Source: CAVOGJ01 sp963700865 (GTDB taxonomy: Bacteria > Planctomycetota > Planctomycetia > Pirellulales > Pirellulaceae). From it: a DNA stretch of 61,805 bases. The stretch is taken from NCBI GenBank assembly GCA_963700865.1, contig CAVOZC010000012.1, positions 1 through 61,805 of the forward strand, read 5' to 3'. Shown one piece after another: positions 36,987 through 45,003 of this stretch (its first letter is position 1; every line of letters begins with the position of its first letter). The notes under the pieces are model-generated. The model was not told the origin of the DNA, ran no database searches, and was given only the letters and a program-made list of their open reading frames with translations. A program made the translations under genes and the position numbers.

Positions 36987-37352
36987 TCAGAGTGCTTCGT
37001 CGTAGGAATCCGCGTGAAAGCCCACAATCAGGGTTTTGCCACTCCGCAAGGTTGGAGCCCGCAGGTTGCCCGTTGGACCGGTCATGGCCGCAATGAGCTC
37101 GTCGTCGTCCGGGCGTGCTTTCTTCAGGTCGAAGGCCGTGACCTTGCTCCCCTTGGCCACGATCAGCCGCTGGACCCCCTTGAGAACGCCGAGCACGTCA
37201 GCCCCTGAGAGAACGTGCTTCTTCGCGTCTTCCTGCTCCGCGATTTCACAGTGATGGCTCGCAAGAAACTCCTGCGATTTCGTGCAGCTCGTTCAGCCAC
37301 GACGGTGGTAATACCAGTCGACTCGGGGGTGGTTTGGGGTGGGTTTTGCCAT
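36987..37352 (-). CDS. ArsC-like thioredoxin-fold protein; candidate selenoprotein (UxxC)
   Basis: From ATG 37352 the minus strand reads 121 codons to the stop at 36987, interrupted only by TGA at codon 20: VDWYYHRRG-U-TSCTKSQEFL. The TGA falls exactly where the first Cys of a CxxC redox motif would be, at the end of beta-1 of a thioredoxin/ArsC-like fold. The rest is conserved in style: VAKGSKVTAFDLKKARPDDD, then ELIAAMTGPTGNLRAPTLRS and GKTLIVGFHADSYDEAL. The GPTGNLRAPT segment includes the cis-Pro typical of the fold. A hairpin suitable as a bacterial SECIS follows the TGA. A standard caller would start at the internal GTG 37196 and lose the active site. It is probably a cytoplasmic thiol/selenol oxidoreductase. 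Confidence 0.7.
37259..37295 (-). promoter_or_regulatory. Candidate selenocysteine UGA and bSECIS-like hairpin
   Basis: On the minus strand, TGA (37295-37293) is followed 15 nt later by TCGCA (37277-37273), a 9-nt loop GGAGTTTCT and TGCGA (37263-37259), a perfect 5-bp stem. The loop begins with GG and starts 21 nt after the TGA. That geometry matches bacterial SECIS elements and almost equals that of the FG-GAP gene's hairpin. Confidence 0.5.
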
Positions 37353-37875
37353 CCGCGGACTCCTTGTTGTTGGGGATCGAATCTATTTCTGGACCAACCG
37401 CCCCGATCCCGAATTGACAACCCGCGTCGCGTTCTCGAGCCAGTCGGCCCGCTAACCCTGATCCGCAACGGGGAGGCCGGCGGACGGGGTTGGTCGCCGC
37501 AGGAGCCCCTTGGTGTACCCAGCCTGCCCACTTGCTTGCAAGCGGCCTTACGGCAATTTGGCCGTCCGATTCGGAGTGATCCGGTTCGGCACTTCACGGC
37601 ATCCTCGGTGGTCCCGTTGGGCACAGCGGATGCGGATTTTTCGCAACAAGCGAGGCAAATTTGCCCACGTTTCCGGGCACTGAGAATGCCCTTCTTCTTC
37701 ACGGTTCCGCTTGGGACCCTTCTTCCGCAGGGGCGTTCGCTCGTTGCGAGCCGCGTGGCCCGCACGTCCGGGGCGTCACGGCTGGCTTGGTACAAGGATT
37801 GCACAGTAATGTCCCGGACAACGGTATACATGCGCCGGGTCCATATCGCGGCCATGATGGTGAAGGAGAGAGGAA
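37353..37875. other. Intergenic stretch without a recognisable gene
   Basis: These 523 bp lie between the divergent ArsC-like gene (minus) and the 80-residue gene (plus). Long open frames on both strands exist but are compositional, and one overlaps the antisense of the ArsC-like gene. No repeat is recognised. Confidence 0.5.
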
Positions 37876-38118
37876 ATGGTACGTTTTCGCGGCGATTTGC
37901 TCCTCGGAGGGGCCGCCATTCGTGATCTGGATGGGACGATGGCCGGCGAACGATGGACGGGGCAGTTTGCGGTCCCGCGTCGCAGTCAGTCACTGCTCGA
38001 GACGGGTCGCCCCTACCTGTTGTTGCTGGACGATGGGCGATCGGGACAGGTGATGCTGACTCGGGTCAATGAACGTCCGGGCGACGTGGTCCTGGTAGAA
38101 TTCCAGGGGATGAACTGA
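37876..38118 (+). CDS. Small hypothetical protein (80 residues)
   Basis: ATG 37876 follows GGAGAGAGGAA, an excellent ribosome-binding site. The sequence MVRFRGDLLLGGAAIRDLDG continues with GERWTGQFAVPRRS, YLLLLDDGRSGQVMLTRVNE and VVLVEFQGMN, a compact beta-rich domain without cysteines. It looks like a real small soluble protein, with a PilZ- or SH3-like strand pattern. No function can be assigned. Convergent with the GGDEF gene, 19 bp apart. Confidence 0.65.
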   Translation: MVRFRGDLLLGGAAIRDLDGTMAGERWTGQFAVPRRSQSLLETGRPYLLLLDDGRSGQVMLTRVNERPGDVVLVEFQGMN

Positions 38119-38137
38119 ACCCGGCGCCGTGGGCGGC

Positions 38138-39087
38138 TTAACCGAAGGCCAACTCGTCGGTGGCAGTCGAGTCCGGCTGGGGATTCCAGACGTGCAATTG
38201 GTTTCGTCCGGCTTCCTTGGACCGATAGAGCGCCTTATCGGCACGATCAAAGACGGCGTTTGCCGAATCCTGGGTTTGAGGAAATGACATGCCCATGCTC
38301 AGCGTCACGGCGATCCGCGCTCCCTCCTCGCCCACATCGAAATTGGTGCGTTCCACGGCTGCCCGAATTCGTGCAGCCGCCCGTCGTGCGTTCACCGAAT
38401 CGACCCCGACAAGCACCATCGCGAATTCATCACCGCCGAAACGAGCCACATGATCCCGATCGCGGGTCAAGTGCTTGAGGGTTTCGCCGAGGAGTTCGAC
38501 GACTCGGTCTCCGGCCTGGTGCCCGTGCGTGTCGTTGATTCTCTTGAAATGGTCGACGTCCGCCAGCAGCAGCGCGAACGGGGTCCCTTTGCGATTGTGT
38601 TGAGAAATCACAAACTGCAGGAATTCGTCGAACGACTTTCGGTTGGCGAGTCCTGACAGTTGATCGGTGCGGGCCTCGCGGCGGGTCCGGTCAAGCTCCT
38701 GCGCCTGCTCTTCCAAACGGTAGTGCGTCATCACAAGATCGTCCTCCATCTTGCGATTCGATTCGACCATCCGAGCGACTTGTGCCACGAGCGCTGCTGC
38801 ACTTCGTGAAGATCGCCGTCGGCATCCACATCGTGGACCGACTGTTCCATCGACTGCAGCTCTGTACCGTGATTTCCCACGTCGGAGCAGAGTTGTGCCG
38901 TGTTCTGCAGAAGCGTTTGCAGGGCCGTGACCAAATCGGCTCGCTCGTTCTTCATCTTCTTCGACAGGTTCCGCAGCGCGAAGCCGCGACCGATGACCGC
39001 ACCAATCCCGATGCAGACCAGGACGCAGGGTAGCATCCAGATCAGGACGTCGGGCGACAGGAGATGGAGGACATCCTGGCTGTTCAC
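38138..39087 (-). pseudogene. Membrane-anchored GGDEF diguanylate cyclase, one frameshift
   Basis: GTG 39087 (VNSQDVLHLLSPDVLIWMLP) starts a single N-terminal membrane anchor (LIWMLPCVLVCIGIGAVIG) and a long coiled coil. The frame breaks at about 38785; the correct continuation is LVAQVARMVESNRKMEDDLV. The GGDEF domain follows, with DQLSGLANRKSFDEFLQF, LLADVDHFKRINDTHGHQAG, and an intact catalytic motif FGGDEFAMVLVG, then MSFPQTQDSANAVFDRADKA. It should make cyclic di-GMP at the membrane. An inhibitory RxxD site five residues before GGDEF is present as R-D-R-D-H. Confidence 0.8.
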
Positions 39088-39440
39088 GCGGGCCTCAACT
39101 TCTCGATAACGGCAGGACGTATGACACGTCAACGAAGCACCCAATTATAGGACACCATCGACGCATGCTGGCTTCAGGAATCGGAATTATCGGGAGGGTG
39201 GCAACGGTTTTACCGACTAATGTCGGCTCACACGGTTTGAATGCGGGTTAACCGGGGATGATTTCATTCGGGTACCCCCATGGCGTTGCTCTCGCTGCAG
39301 GACTCGACATCCTGCCGGGTGCGGCGTTTTCTCCTTCCGCAATTACCACTCCCGCCACCCCGACGGCACGGTCGCCCGTGGACCGATGCGGTTGGCATCG
39401 GCCCGCAAACCGCGATATGATGTGGAAAACGGAGGGCCTC
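39088..39440. other. Divergent intergenic region
   Basis: These 353 bp separate the GGDEF gene and the secreted-protein gene. An in-frame extension of the latter covers 39258-39440 but is not protein-like. Both promoters should be here; no clear motif is seen. Confidence 0.45.
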
Positions 39441-39911
39441 ATGTTCATTTGCTGGTCGCGACTGCCGGACAGATTGGCGGTAATGATTTTGTCGGCCGCC
39501 GCCGTTTGCCAGGGGCAGTCGGTGCAACTTCCGGTGATTCGTCAGTTTCAGGTTTCCACGACCGTGTCGGTGCCGGATCGTGGGACGGCCGTGCTGGGCG
39601 GCGTCGGATACTCATCTCAGGGAGTCGGGAGTCGCTCCCTGCCGGTCGCAGGCCGACTGCCACTGGCGGGCAGGCCCTTTCGCGGCACCGCAATCGGGGG
39701 AAACCGGACCGCATCCCAGGTGCAAGTCGGCGTCACGATTTTAGACCTGGATGCCATGGACCGAGCGATTCTCAACGAGGCGCGTCAGCGGCGAGGCGGC
39801 TTGGCGGCTGATGGTGCCGGGACGCCGCCCTCCTCGGACCAAGCCGCGATCGTGGCGCGCGCCCGTTACTTATCGACCCACGTAGGACGCCGTTCCGCCA
39901 AGAGGAAATGA
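39441..39911 (+). CDS. Secreted hypothetical protein
   Basis: ATG 39441 follows GGAGGG at good spacing, with upstream in-frame ATGs at 39417 and 39258 judged less likely. Signal peptide: RLPDRLAVMILSAAAVCQG. The mature 130 residues include QFQVSTTVSVPDRGTAVLGG followed by SRSLPVAGRLPLAGRPFRGT and VQVGVTILDLDAMDRAILNE. The 'TTVSVPDRG..LGG' strand pattern recurs in planctomycete exported proteins. Function is unknown. Confidence 0.65.
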   Translation: MFICWSRLPDRLAVMILSAAAVCQGQSVQLPVIRQFQVSTTVSVPDRGTAVLGGVGYSSQGVGSRSLPVAGRLPLAGRPFRGTAIGGNRTASQVQVGVTILDLDAMDRAILNEARQRRGGLAADGAGTPPSSDQAAIVARARYLSTHVGRRSAKRK

Positions 39912-40253
39912 GTTGGATGGCCTGGGGTAGGTGGCCGCCAGTCAAGTCATGCCGGAGCAGGGAAGACGACCGCCTCTCGACAGCGACCCAGGCATTGTTG
40001 GTCGGCTTACGGAGAGGGAGCGGCCGGACCAAGCGTCCCGAATCGATACGAGCTGTCGTCGGAATGACGGCAGCTTGCCAGCTCCTGGCCCGGCCCGGGG
40101 CCAGATATCTCCGCTAATCGGCAGGTTTACCCCATCCGGCATAGTGGCACACCGCGTGCGGTTAGGTAAGAGAGAACGGGCCATCCGGATCGCGGGGATT
40201 CGCCGGTTGAGCCCAGGGAATCCTCTCCCCCGCCCTTTGAAAGGAAGACTCAC
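39912..40253. other. Intergenic region
   Basis: 342 bp upstream of the Gly/Tyr-rich gene, G+C-rich, without recognised features apart from its ribosome-binding site. Confidence 0.45.
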
Positions 40254-40676
40254 ATGCGCACCACAATCCTCTTGACGCTTCTGGCAATCTGCAGCGGGTC
40301 CGCGGCGGAAGCCAGCGCAGCCACGATGAATGACCGGCAACTCGACGAACTGAATCGCTCGGTGGCCGATCTGAGTCTGGCTGCTCCCGTGGCCACGCAA
40401 CTCGCTCAACACCATGGCCATTACAACAAGCAGTACCGCGGCCATGGTCACGGCCGTGCCGTCTATACCACCGGGTACCGCGGGTATGGCGGCGGCTATG
40501 GCCATCCCTGCCAGGGTGGCTCACATCGGTACCAGTACAACTATTACCGCGGCAGACCTTATCGAGGCGGATATCCTTATCCCTACCCCTACGGCTATGG
40601 CTATGGCGGCTATGGGCCGTACGGTTATCCGGCCGGTTATGGCGGCGGCAGTTTTGGCCTTTACATCGGCTTCTAG
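40254..40676 (+). CDS. Secreted Gly/Tyr/His-rich low-complexity protein
   Basis: ATG 40254 follows GAAAGGAAG. The signal peptide is MRTTILLTLLAICSGSAAEA. A short helical part (MNDRQLDELNRSVADLSLA) precedes ~90 residues rich in Gly, Tyr, His, Arg and Pro (QYRGHGHGRAVYTTGYRGYG, YPYPYPYGYGYGGYGPYGYP). Such tails are seen in envelope or matrix structural proteins, and the Tyr residues are candidates for cross-linking. Codon choice within the repeat is mixed, so it is not a recent slippage product. A strong hairpin follows the stop. Confidence 0.7.
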   Translation: MRTTILLTLLAICSGSAAEASAATMNDRQLDELNRSVADLSLAAPVATQLAQHHGHYNKQYRGHGHGRAVYTTGYRGYGGGYGHPCQGGSHRYQYNYYRGRPYRGGYPYPYPYGYGYGGYGPYGYPAGYGGGSFGLYIGF

Positions 40677-40697
40677 CCCCATCGAAGCGATGCACCG

Positions 40698-40724
40698 CGC
40701 ATCCGCCCCACTGGGGCGGATGCG
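40698..40724 (+). terminator. Perfect 12-bp hairpin after the Gly/Tyr-rich gene
   Basis: CGCATCCGCCCC (40698-40709) and GGGGCGGATGCG (40713-40724) form a perfect stem with a 3-nt loop, 22 bp past the stop codon. No T-run follows, so termination may be bidirectional or inefficient; it also lies just beyond the opposing ABC-F gene's end. Confidence 0.65.
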
Positions 40725-40767
40725 GGTGTTCATGCGGCAGGTTGCCAGCCCGGGAGAGCCGGCCCAA

Positions 40768-42666
40768 TCAATTTCGTTCCGCCGCCTCTTCCCAGTGCTC
40801 ATAGAGATGTGCGATGGCGGCTTGGCTCTCTTCCAGTGCGAGTTTCACCCGTTTGACTTGTTCTCCATCGCGAAGCACATCCGGATCAGCGAGTCGACGA
40901 TGGAGCATGTCGACTTCTTCTTCCCGCAAAGCAATCTCGGCTTCGATGTCCTCGATCTTACGATAGGGAAAGCGTCGTCGTGGCGCGGCGTTTTTCCGGG
41001 TCTCGGATGACTTCCCAGCTTTGTCTGGGGAGGGATCCGCATTGGTTGCGGCTGCCGTGCCGGCCAGTCCTTGCTTGAGCAGGTGGAGGTAGACGTCGTA
41101 GTTTCCCTCGATGACGCGAAAGCGTCCCGGCTCAACGATCAGCATGTGATCGACGACTCGATTGAGGAAGTATCGATCGTGGCTGACGAGCAGCACGGTG
41201 CCGTCGAATTTTTGCAATGCCCGTTCGAGTGCATCGCAGGCCCAAAGATCGAGATGGTTGGTGGGTTCATCAAAAATGATGAAATTGGGATCGCTGGCGG
41301 CCAGGCGAGCGAGTGCCACGCGGCTGCGTTCCCCGCCGCTGAGATTGCTGATTTGTTGAAATGCCATATCGCCGGTGACGCCAAATCGAGCCAGCATGTC
41401 GCGTCGTTGTTGCTCCACGAACTCTTTGCCGGGCGGCCGTACGGCCTCGACGGCTTCGAGTTCATCTTGGACGGACGACAGCTGTTGATCGTAGTATCCG
41501 ATCTGGACGCCAGAGCCGAGCGAGACTTTGCCTGCCGTGGGCGCCACCTCTCCCACGATGCAGCGCAGGAGTGTCGTTTTGCCCGTTCCGTTGCCGCCGA
41601 GCACGCCCCAACGTTCGCCGCGCAGGATTTCAAATGTCAAATCCTTGAAGAGGGGTTGATCGAACGACTTCGCCAATGCCTCGACACGGATGACGACGTC
41701 CCCTGTCCGCTTGGCGGCTGGGAAAGCCATCTTGGGCGAGACAATTTCTCGCGGCAGGGGCACGGCTTCGATCCGCGCGAGCTTACGTTCACGATCTTTG
41801 GCCTGGGCATGCTTCTGCCCGTACTGATTACGTCGTACGAAGTCCTGCAGCTTGGCCACTTCTTCCTGCTGCTTATCATACGTGCGACGCTGCACCTCCA
41901 GCCGCTCGGCTTTCTGTCGCCAATAGGCGGAAAAATTTCCCTTATAATCGTCGACCGTGCCATGAAAAAGTTCGAGGGTTCGCGTGGTCACCTTATCGAG
42001 AAAATAGCGATCATGGCTGACGACGAGAAACGCCTGTTGGGAGGAAGCAAGAAATCCCTCCAGCCACTCGGTGGCCTCGATATCGAGATGGTTCGACGGC
42101 TCGTCCAGCAACATCACTTCCGGCTCGGCGAGTAGCAGTTTCGCCAGCAGCAGGCGATTTTGTTGGCCGCCACTCAATTCATGTACCGGTTGGGAAAATT
42201 GCGACTTGGCAAAACCGAGGCCTTGCAAGACGCGCTCGATGCGATGATCGAGATGGTAGGCCTCATGTTCCGCAAGCCAATGCTGCAGTTCATCGTATTT
42301 TCTTTCCAGCGGAGCGAGCTGCTCGGCACTGGTGGTCCGCGACATCTGTTCCGCCACCAGCTCTGACTGGTGCAGCAGGTCGAGCAGATGAGCCAGCGCG
42401 GCTTGGGCGACACTCCAGACCGTATCGGTCGCCGCGAATTGGGCCTGTTGTTCCAGCATGCCGACTTCGGCCGATTCGTGCCGCACGACTTCCCCGGCAT
42501 CCGCCTCACTGTCCCCGGCCAGGATCTTCAACAGGGTCGATTTGCCCGTGCCATTCGGTCCGACCAGACCGATCTTGTCCCCGGGACGCAGCTCAAAACT
42601 GACCCCTGCCAGGATTGGTTCAGGGCCAAAACGCTTCACAATATCTCGAGCGGCCAGGAGAATCAT
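40768..42666 (-). CDS. ABC-F family ATPase
   Basis: The 632-residue protein has two ABC domains and no membrane segment. Domain 1: Walker A GPNGTGKST (residue ~36), signature LSGGQQNRLLLAKL, Walker B VMLLDEPSNHLDIEA. The inter-domain linker is a charged helical pair (YWRQKAERLEVQRRTYDKQQ to RNQYGQKHAQAKDRERKLAR). Domain 2: Walker A GGNGTGKTT, signature LSGGERSRVALARL, Walker B FIIFDEPTNHLDLWA. A C-terminal coiled coil (RYRKIEDIEAEI-like; IALREEEVDMLHRRLADPDV) resembles Uup/YdiF subgroups. ABC-F proteins act on the ribosome E site to relieve stalls or confer resistance. Confidence 0.9.
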   Translation of the reverse strand: MILLAARDIVKRFGPEPILAGVSFELRPGDKIGLVGPNGTGKSTLLKILAGDSEADAGEVVRHESAEVGMLEQQAQFAATDTVWSVAQAALAHLLDLLHQSELVAEQMSRTTSAEQLAPLERKYDELQHWLAEHEAYHLDHRIERVLQGLGFAKSQFSQPVHELSGGQQNRLLLAKLLLAEPEVMLLDEPSNHLDIEATEWLEGFLASSQQAFLVVSHDRYFLDKVTTRTLELFHGTVDDYKGNFSAYWRQKAERLEVQRRTYDKQQEEVAKLQDFVRRNQYGQKHAQAKDRERKLARIEAVPLPREIVSPKMAFPAAKRTGDVVIRVEALAKSFDQPLFKDLTFEILRGERWGVLGGNGTGKTTLLRCIVGEVAPTAGKVSLGSGVQIGYYDQQLSSVQDELEAVEAVRPPGKEFVEQQRRDMLARFGVTGDMAFQQISNLSGGERSRVALARLAASDPNFIIFDEPTNHLDLWACDALERALQKFDGTVLLVSHDRYFLNRVVDHMLIVEPGRFRVIEGNYDVYLHLLKQGLAGTAAATNADPSPDKAGKSSETRKNAAPRRRFPYRKIEDIEAEIALREEEVDMLHRRLADPDVLRDGEQVKRVKLALEESQAAIAHLYEHWEEAAERN

Positions 42667-42852
42667 GGGATGCTTGCGGACGAACCAGAGCCGGACCTGC
42701 GAGTTGGCCGCTCGACAGAGGAACGTGTGTGGGTGGGGTCGCGATCAACGCTGCCAGTCGCTTATCTTAAATCGTCGCCCTCCGGCGGGCTAGGTCGGCG
42801 TGTGCGCCGAGCCCGTTGGGTACACCACGTCCTCCTTCCCCACCATGCTGGC

Positions 42853-43428
42853 ATGCTCAGTCTCAAAAGCCATACGTCCGATCGCTGGTTACACCAAGTC
42901 GACGAGGATCTGGGTTCCGTCCTCGTCGATCACGCGCACTGCGAGAAAAAGGCGGCGGCAACCGCCATGAGCCTGATTGTCTCGTATGTCGAGCATGAGC
43001 AGCTGTGCCGAGACATGACCGAAATTGTCAACGAGGAACTGGAGCACTTTCACATGGTGCTGGACCTGTTGAAGCAACGAGGCACGCCTTTTCGACGGTT
43101 GTCTCCCAGCAGCTATGGTAAGCGGCTGCACGAGCACGTGCGAAAGCAGGAACCCCAACGGGCGGTCGACCGGCTGCTGATCGCCGGGCTGATCGAGGCG
43201 CGTTCCTGCGAGCGATTCTCTCGCTTGGCCGACCACGTGTCGGATACCGAGCTGGCCGATTTCTATCGTGGGCTGTTCGAATCGGAGGCCCGTCACCATT
43301 CGACCTACGTGCGACTGGCCCACGATTTTGCCTCGGCCGACGAAGTCCGCTCCCGACTGGAAGCACTGGCCGAGATGGAGGCCCGCGTGCTGGAGATGGG
43401 CGATCCGTTTCCGCGGATGCACAGCTAA
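42853..43428 (+). CDS. miaE: tRNA-(ms2io6A) hydroxylase MiaE-like
   Basis: The 191-residue ferritin-like di-iron protein starts MLSLKSHTSDRWLHQVDEDL. Key residues: VLVDHAHCEKKAAATAMSLI, ELEHFHMVLDLLKQRG, LIAGLIEARSCERFSRLADH and LFESEARHHSTYVRLAHDFA, giving the Glu/His iron ligands of the two E-x2-H type motifs. It hydroxylates the isopentenyl side chain of 2-methylthio-N6-isopentenyladenosine at tRNA position 37. ATG 42853 is chosen because MLSLKSHT is the family N-terminus; the upstream frame is spurious. Confidence 0.88.
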   Translation: MLSLKSHTSDRWLHQVDEDLGSVLVDHAHCEKKAAATAMSLIVSYVEHEQLCRDMTEIVNEELEHFHMVLDLLKQRGTPFRRLSPSSYGKRLHEHVRKQEPQRAVDRLLIAGLIEARSCERFSRLADHVSDTELADFYRGLFESEARHHSTYVRLAHDFASADEVRSRLEALAEMEARVLEMGDPFPRMHS

Positions 43429-43447
43429 AGGGGGATGCTCATTTCTT

Positions 43448-43538
43448 GTGGGATAGGCTTCCCGCCTGTCATTTGGAATTCTGTCGTCAGACCGGGGATG
43501 GAACGTACTGGCGCCGACAGGCTGGAAGCCTATCCCAC
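43448..43538. repeat. Palindromic element with 23-bp inverted arms
   Basis: The arm beginning GTGGGATAGGCTTCC (43448-43470) is inverted at 43516-43538 (ending GGAAGCCTATCCCAC) with one mismatch, separated by 45 bp. The whole 91 bp can form a hairpin in the spacer between miaE and mtnB. 'GGGATAGGCTTCC' type arms suggest a small non-autonomous element. Confidence 0.8.
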
Positions 43539-43632
43539 TTTCGTCGCACGTGTAATCAACCAACCAGGGCTGATCGTTCCCTCGGTCATTTGTTACCATG
43601 CACACCACATGCCGCCCTCGGGAACATCCCAC

Positions 43633-44298
43633 ATGACTGCCTTATCCCAATCGCTCAACGAACACGCGACCGCCGTTGAACAACTGCGCGCCATTGGCCG
43701 CCAGTACCATGCCCGCGGCTGGTCACTTGGTACCAGCAGCAACTACAGTGTGGTCGTGCAGCGAGAACCGTTGGAGCTATTGATCACCGCCAGTGGCAAG
43801 GACAAGGGCCGCTTAGGGCCGCACGATTTTGTGGTTGTCGACGGACACGGGCGACCCACCTGGTCCCCGCAACCGGCGTCGTCCGCCGAGACACGATTAC
43901 ACACCGCTCTGGCCGCCGATCCCGACATCGGCGCGGTGCTGCATACGCATTCGGTCTGGGGCACACTCCTCTCCGACTATTACCACGCCGACCAGCGGGT
44001 CACGCTCAGCGGCTACGAAATGCTCAAGGGACTGGCCGGCATTCGCACGCACGAATCGTCCGTGGCGATTCACATTTTTGAAAATACCCAGGAAATTGCC
44101 ACGCTGGCGGCATCGCTCTCCAGGTTGCGCGGCGGTGAAGAAGCTGCCTTGCGATACGGTTTCCTCTTGAGAAATCACGGACTGTATACTTGGGGAGCCA
44201 ACCTCGAAGAGGCACAGCGGCACGTCGAAGTCCTGGAGTTCCTGTTTGAGGTCCTCGGACGTAAGCTGACCCTCCCCTTACCGAGTCTCGCAGATTGA
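43633..44298 (+). CDS. mtnB: Methylthioribulose-1-phosphate dehydratase
   Basis: The 221-residue class II aldolase-fold enzyme begins MTALSQSLNEHATAVEQLRA; an alternative ATG is at 43609. It shows HARGWSLGTSSNYSVVV, LLITASGKDKGRLGPHDFVV, metal-binding histidines in AVLHTHSVWGTLLSD and LRNHGLYTWGANLEEAQRHV. It dehydrates 5-methylthioribulose-1-phosphate to the diketo intermediate in methionine salvage. It is first in the mtnB-mtnD-mtnC operon. Confidence 0.92.
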   Translation: MTALSQSLNEHATAVEQLRAIGRQYHARGWSLGTSSNYSVVVQREPLELLITASGKDKGRLGPHDFVVVDGHGRPTWSPQPASSAETRLHTALAADPDIGAVLHTHSVWGTLLSDYYHADQRVTLSGYEMLKGLAGIRTHESSVAIHIFENTQEIATLAASLSRLRGGEEAALRYGFLLRNHGLYTWGANLEEAQRHVEVLEFLFEVLGRKLTLPLPSLAD

Positions 44299-44362
44299 AT
44301 TTCGCGACAGATTTATCGTCTCGCGAGTGACTGAACATTGCGTTTTCACGACGGAGCCCTCC

Positions 44363-44944
44363 ATGGCCACGATTACCATTTCCGACGAAGGCCGACAGCT
44401 CACCGACGTCCAGGAAGTACGGGAGTTCCTTGCTCCTTTTGGCATCTGTTATGAACACTGGGACGTGGCCGGTCGCATCGACCGCCAAGCCACGGATGAC
44501 GAAATCCTGGCCGCCTATGCGCAAGAGATTGAGCGGTTGAAGCAGGCGGGCGGGTTTGTCACGGCCGACGTGATCAACGTCTGCCCCACCACGCCACAAC
44601 TCGACGCCATGCTCAACAAATTCAACAAGGAACATACGCACAGCGAAGACGAAGTTCGCTTCACCGTGCATGGCAGTGGCGTCTTTCACATCCATCCCGA
44701 AGAGGGTCCGGTGTTTGCCATTCATGTGGAAAGTGGCGACCTGATCAACGTGCCACGGGGGACAAAGCACTGGTTTGATCTGTGCGAGGATCGCACGATC
44801 CGCTGCATTCGCCTCTTCGAAGAGATGGCCGGCTGGACGCCCCACTATGTGGAAGACGGCGTCCATGGGGCTTACACGCCCGTCTGCTTTGGTCCGCAGG
44901 ATATCCCGCGGGCGGACGACCTGGAGCGGGTCGTTGATCTTTAA
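44363..44944 (+). CDS. mtnD: Acireductone dioxygenase
   Basis: The 193-residue cupin has the full metal site: KEHTHSEDEVRFTVHGSG (HxH...E) and VPRGTKHWFDLCEDR (second His). It oxidises 1,2-dihydroxy-3-keto-5-methylthiopentene to the 2-keto precursor of methionine plus formate (Fe form), or to an off-pathway acid plus CO and formate (Ni form). ATG 44363 is preceded by a GGAG at 44353. It lies 64 bp after mtnB and 59 bp before mtnC. Confidence 0.93.
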   Translation: MATITISDEGRQLTDVQEVREFLAPFGICYEHWDVAGRIDRQATDDEILAAYAQEIERLKQAGGFVTADVINVCPTTPQLDAMLNKFNKEHTHSEDEVRFTVHGSGVFHIHPEEGPVFAIHVESGDLINVPRGTKHWFDLCEDRTIRCIRLFEEMAGWTPHYVEDGVHGAYTPVCFGPQDIPRADDLERVVDL

Positions 44945-45003
44945 TCGCTGTCGCACGTTCCGATAGCCACATGCCTCTTTAACTGTCTCCTGGTAGCGCA
45001 ACC

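Noticed and set aside
37215..37925. A 236-codon plus-strand frame over the ArsC-like gene
   Set aside because: It is antisense to the conserved 36987-37352 protein and has no protein-like features of its own.
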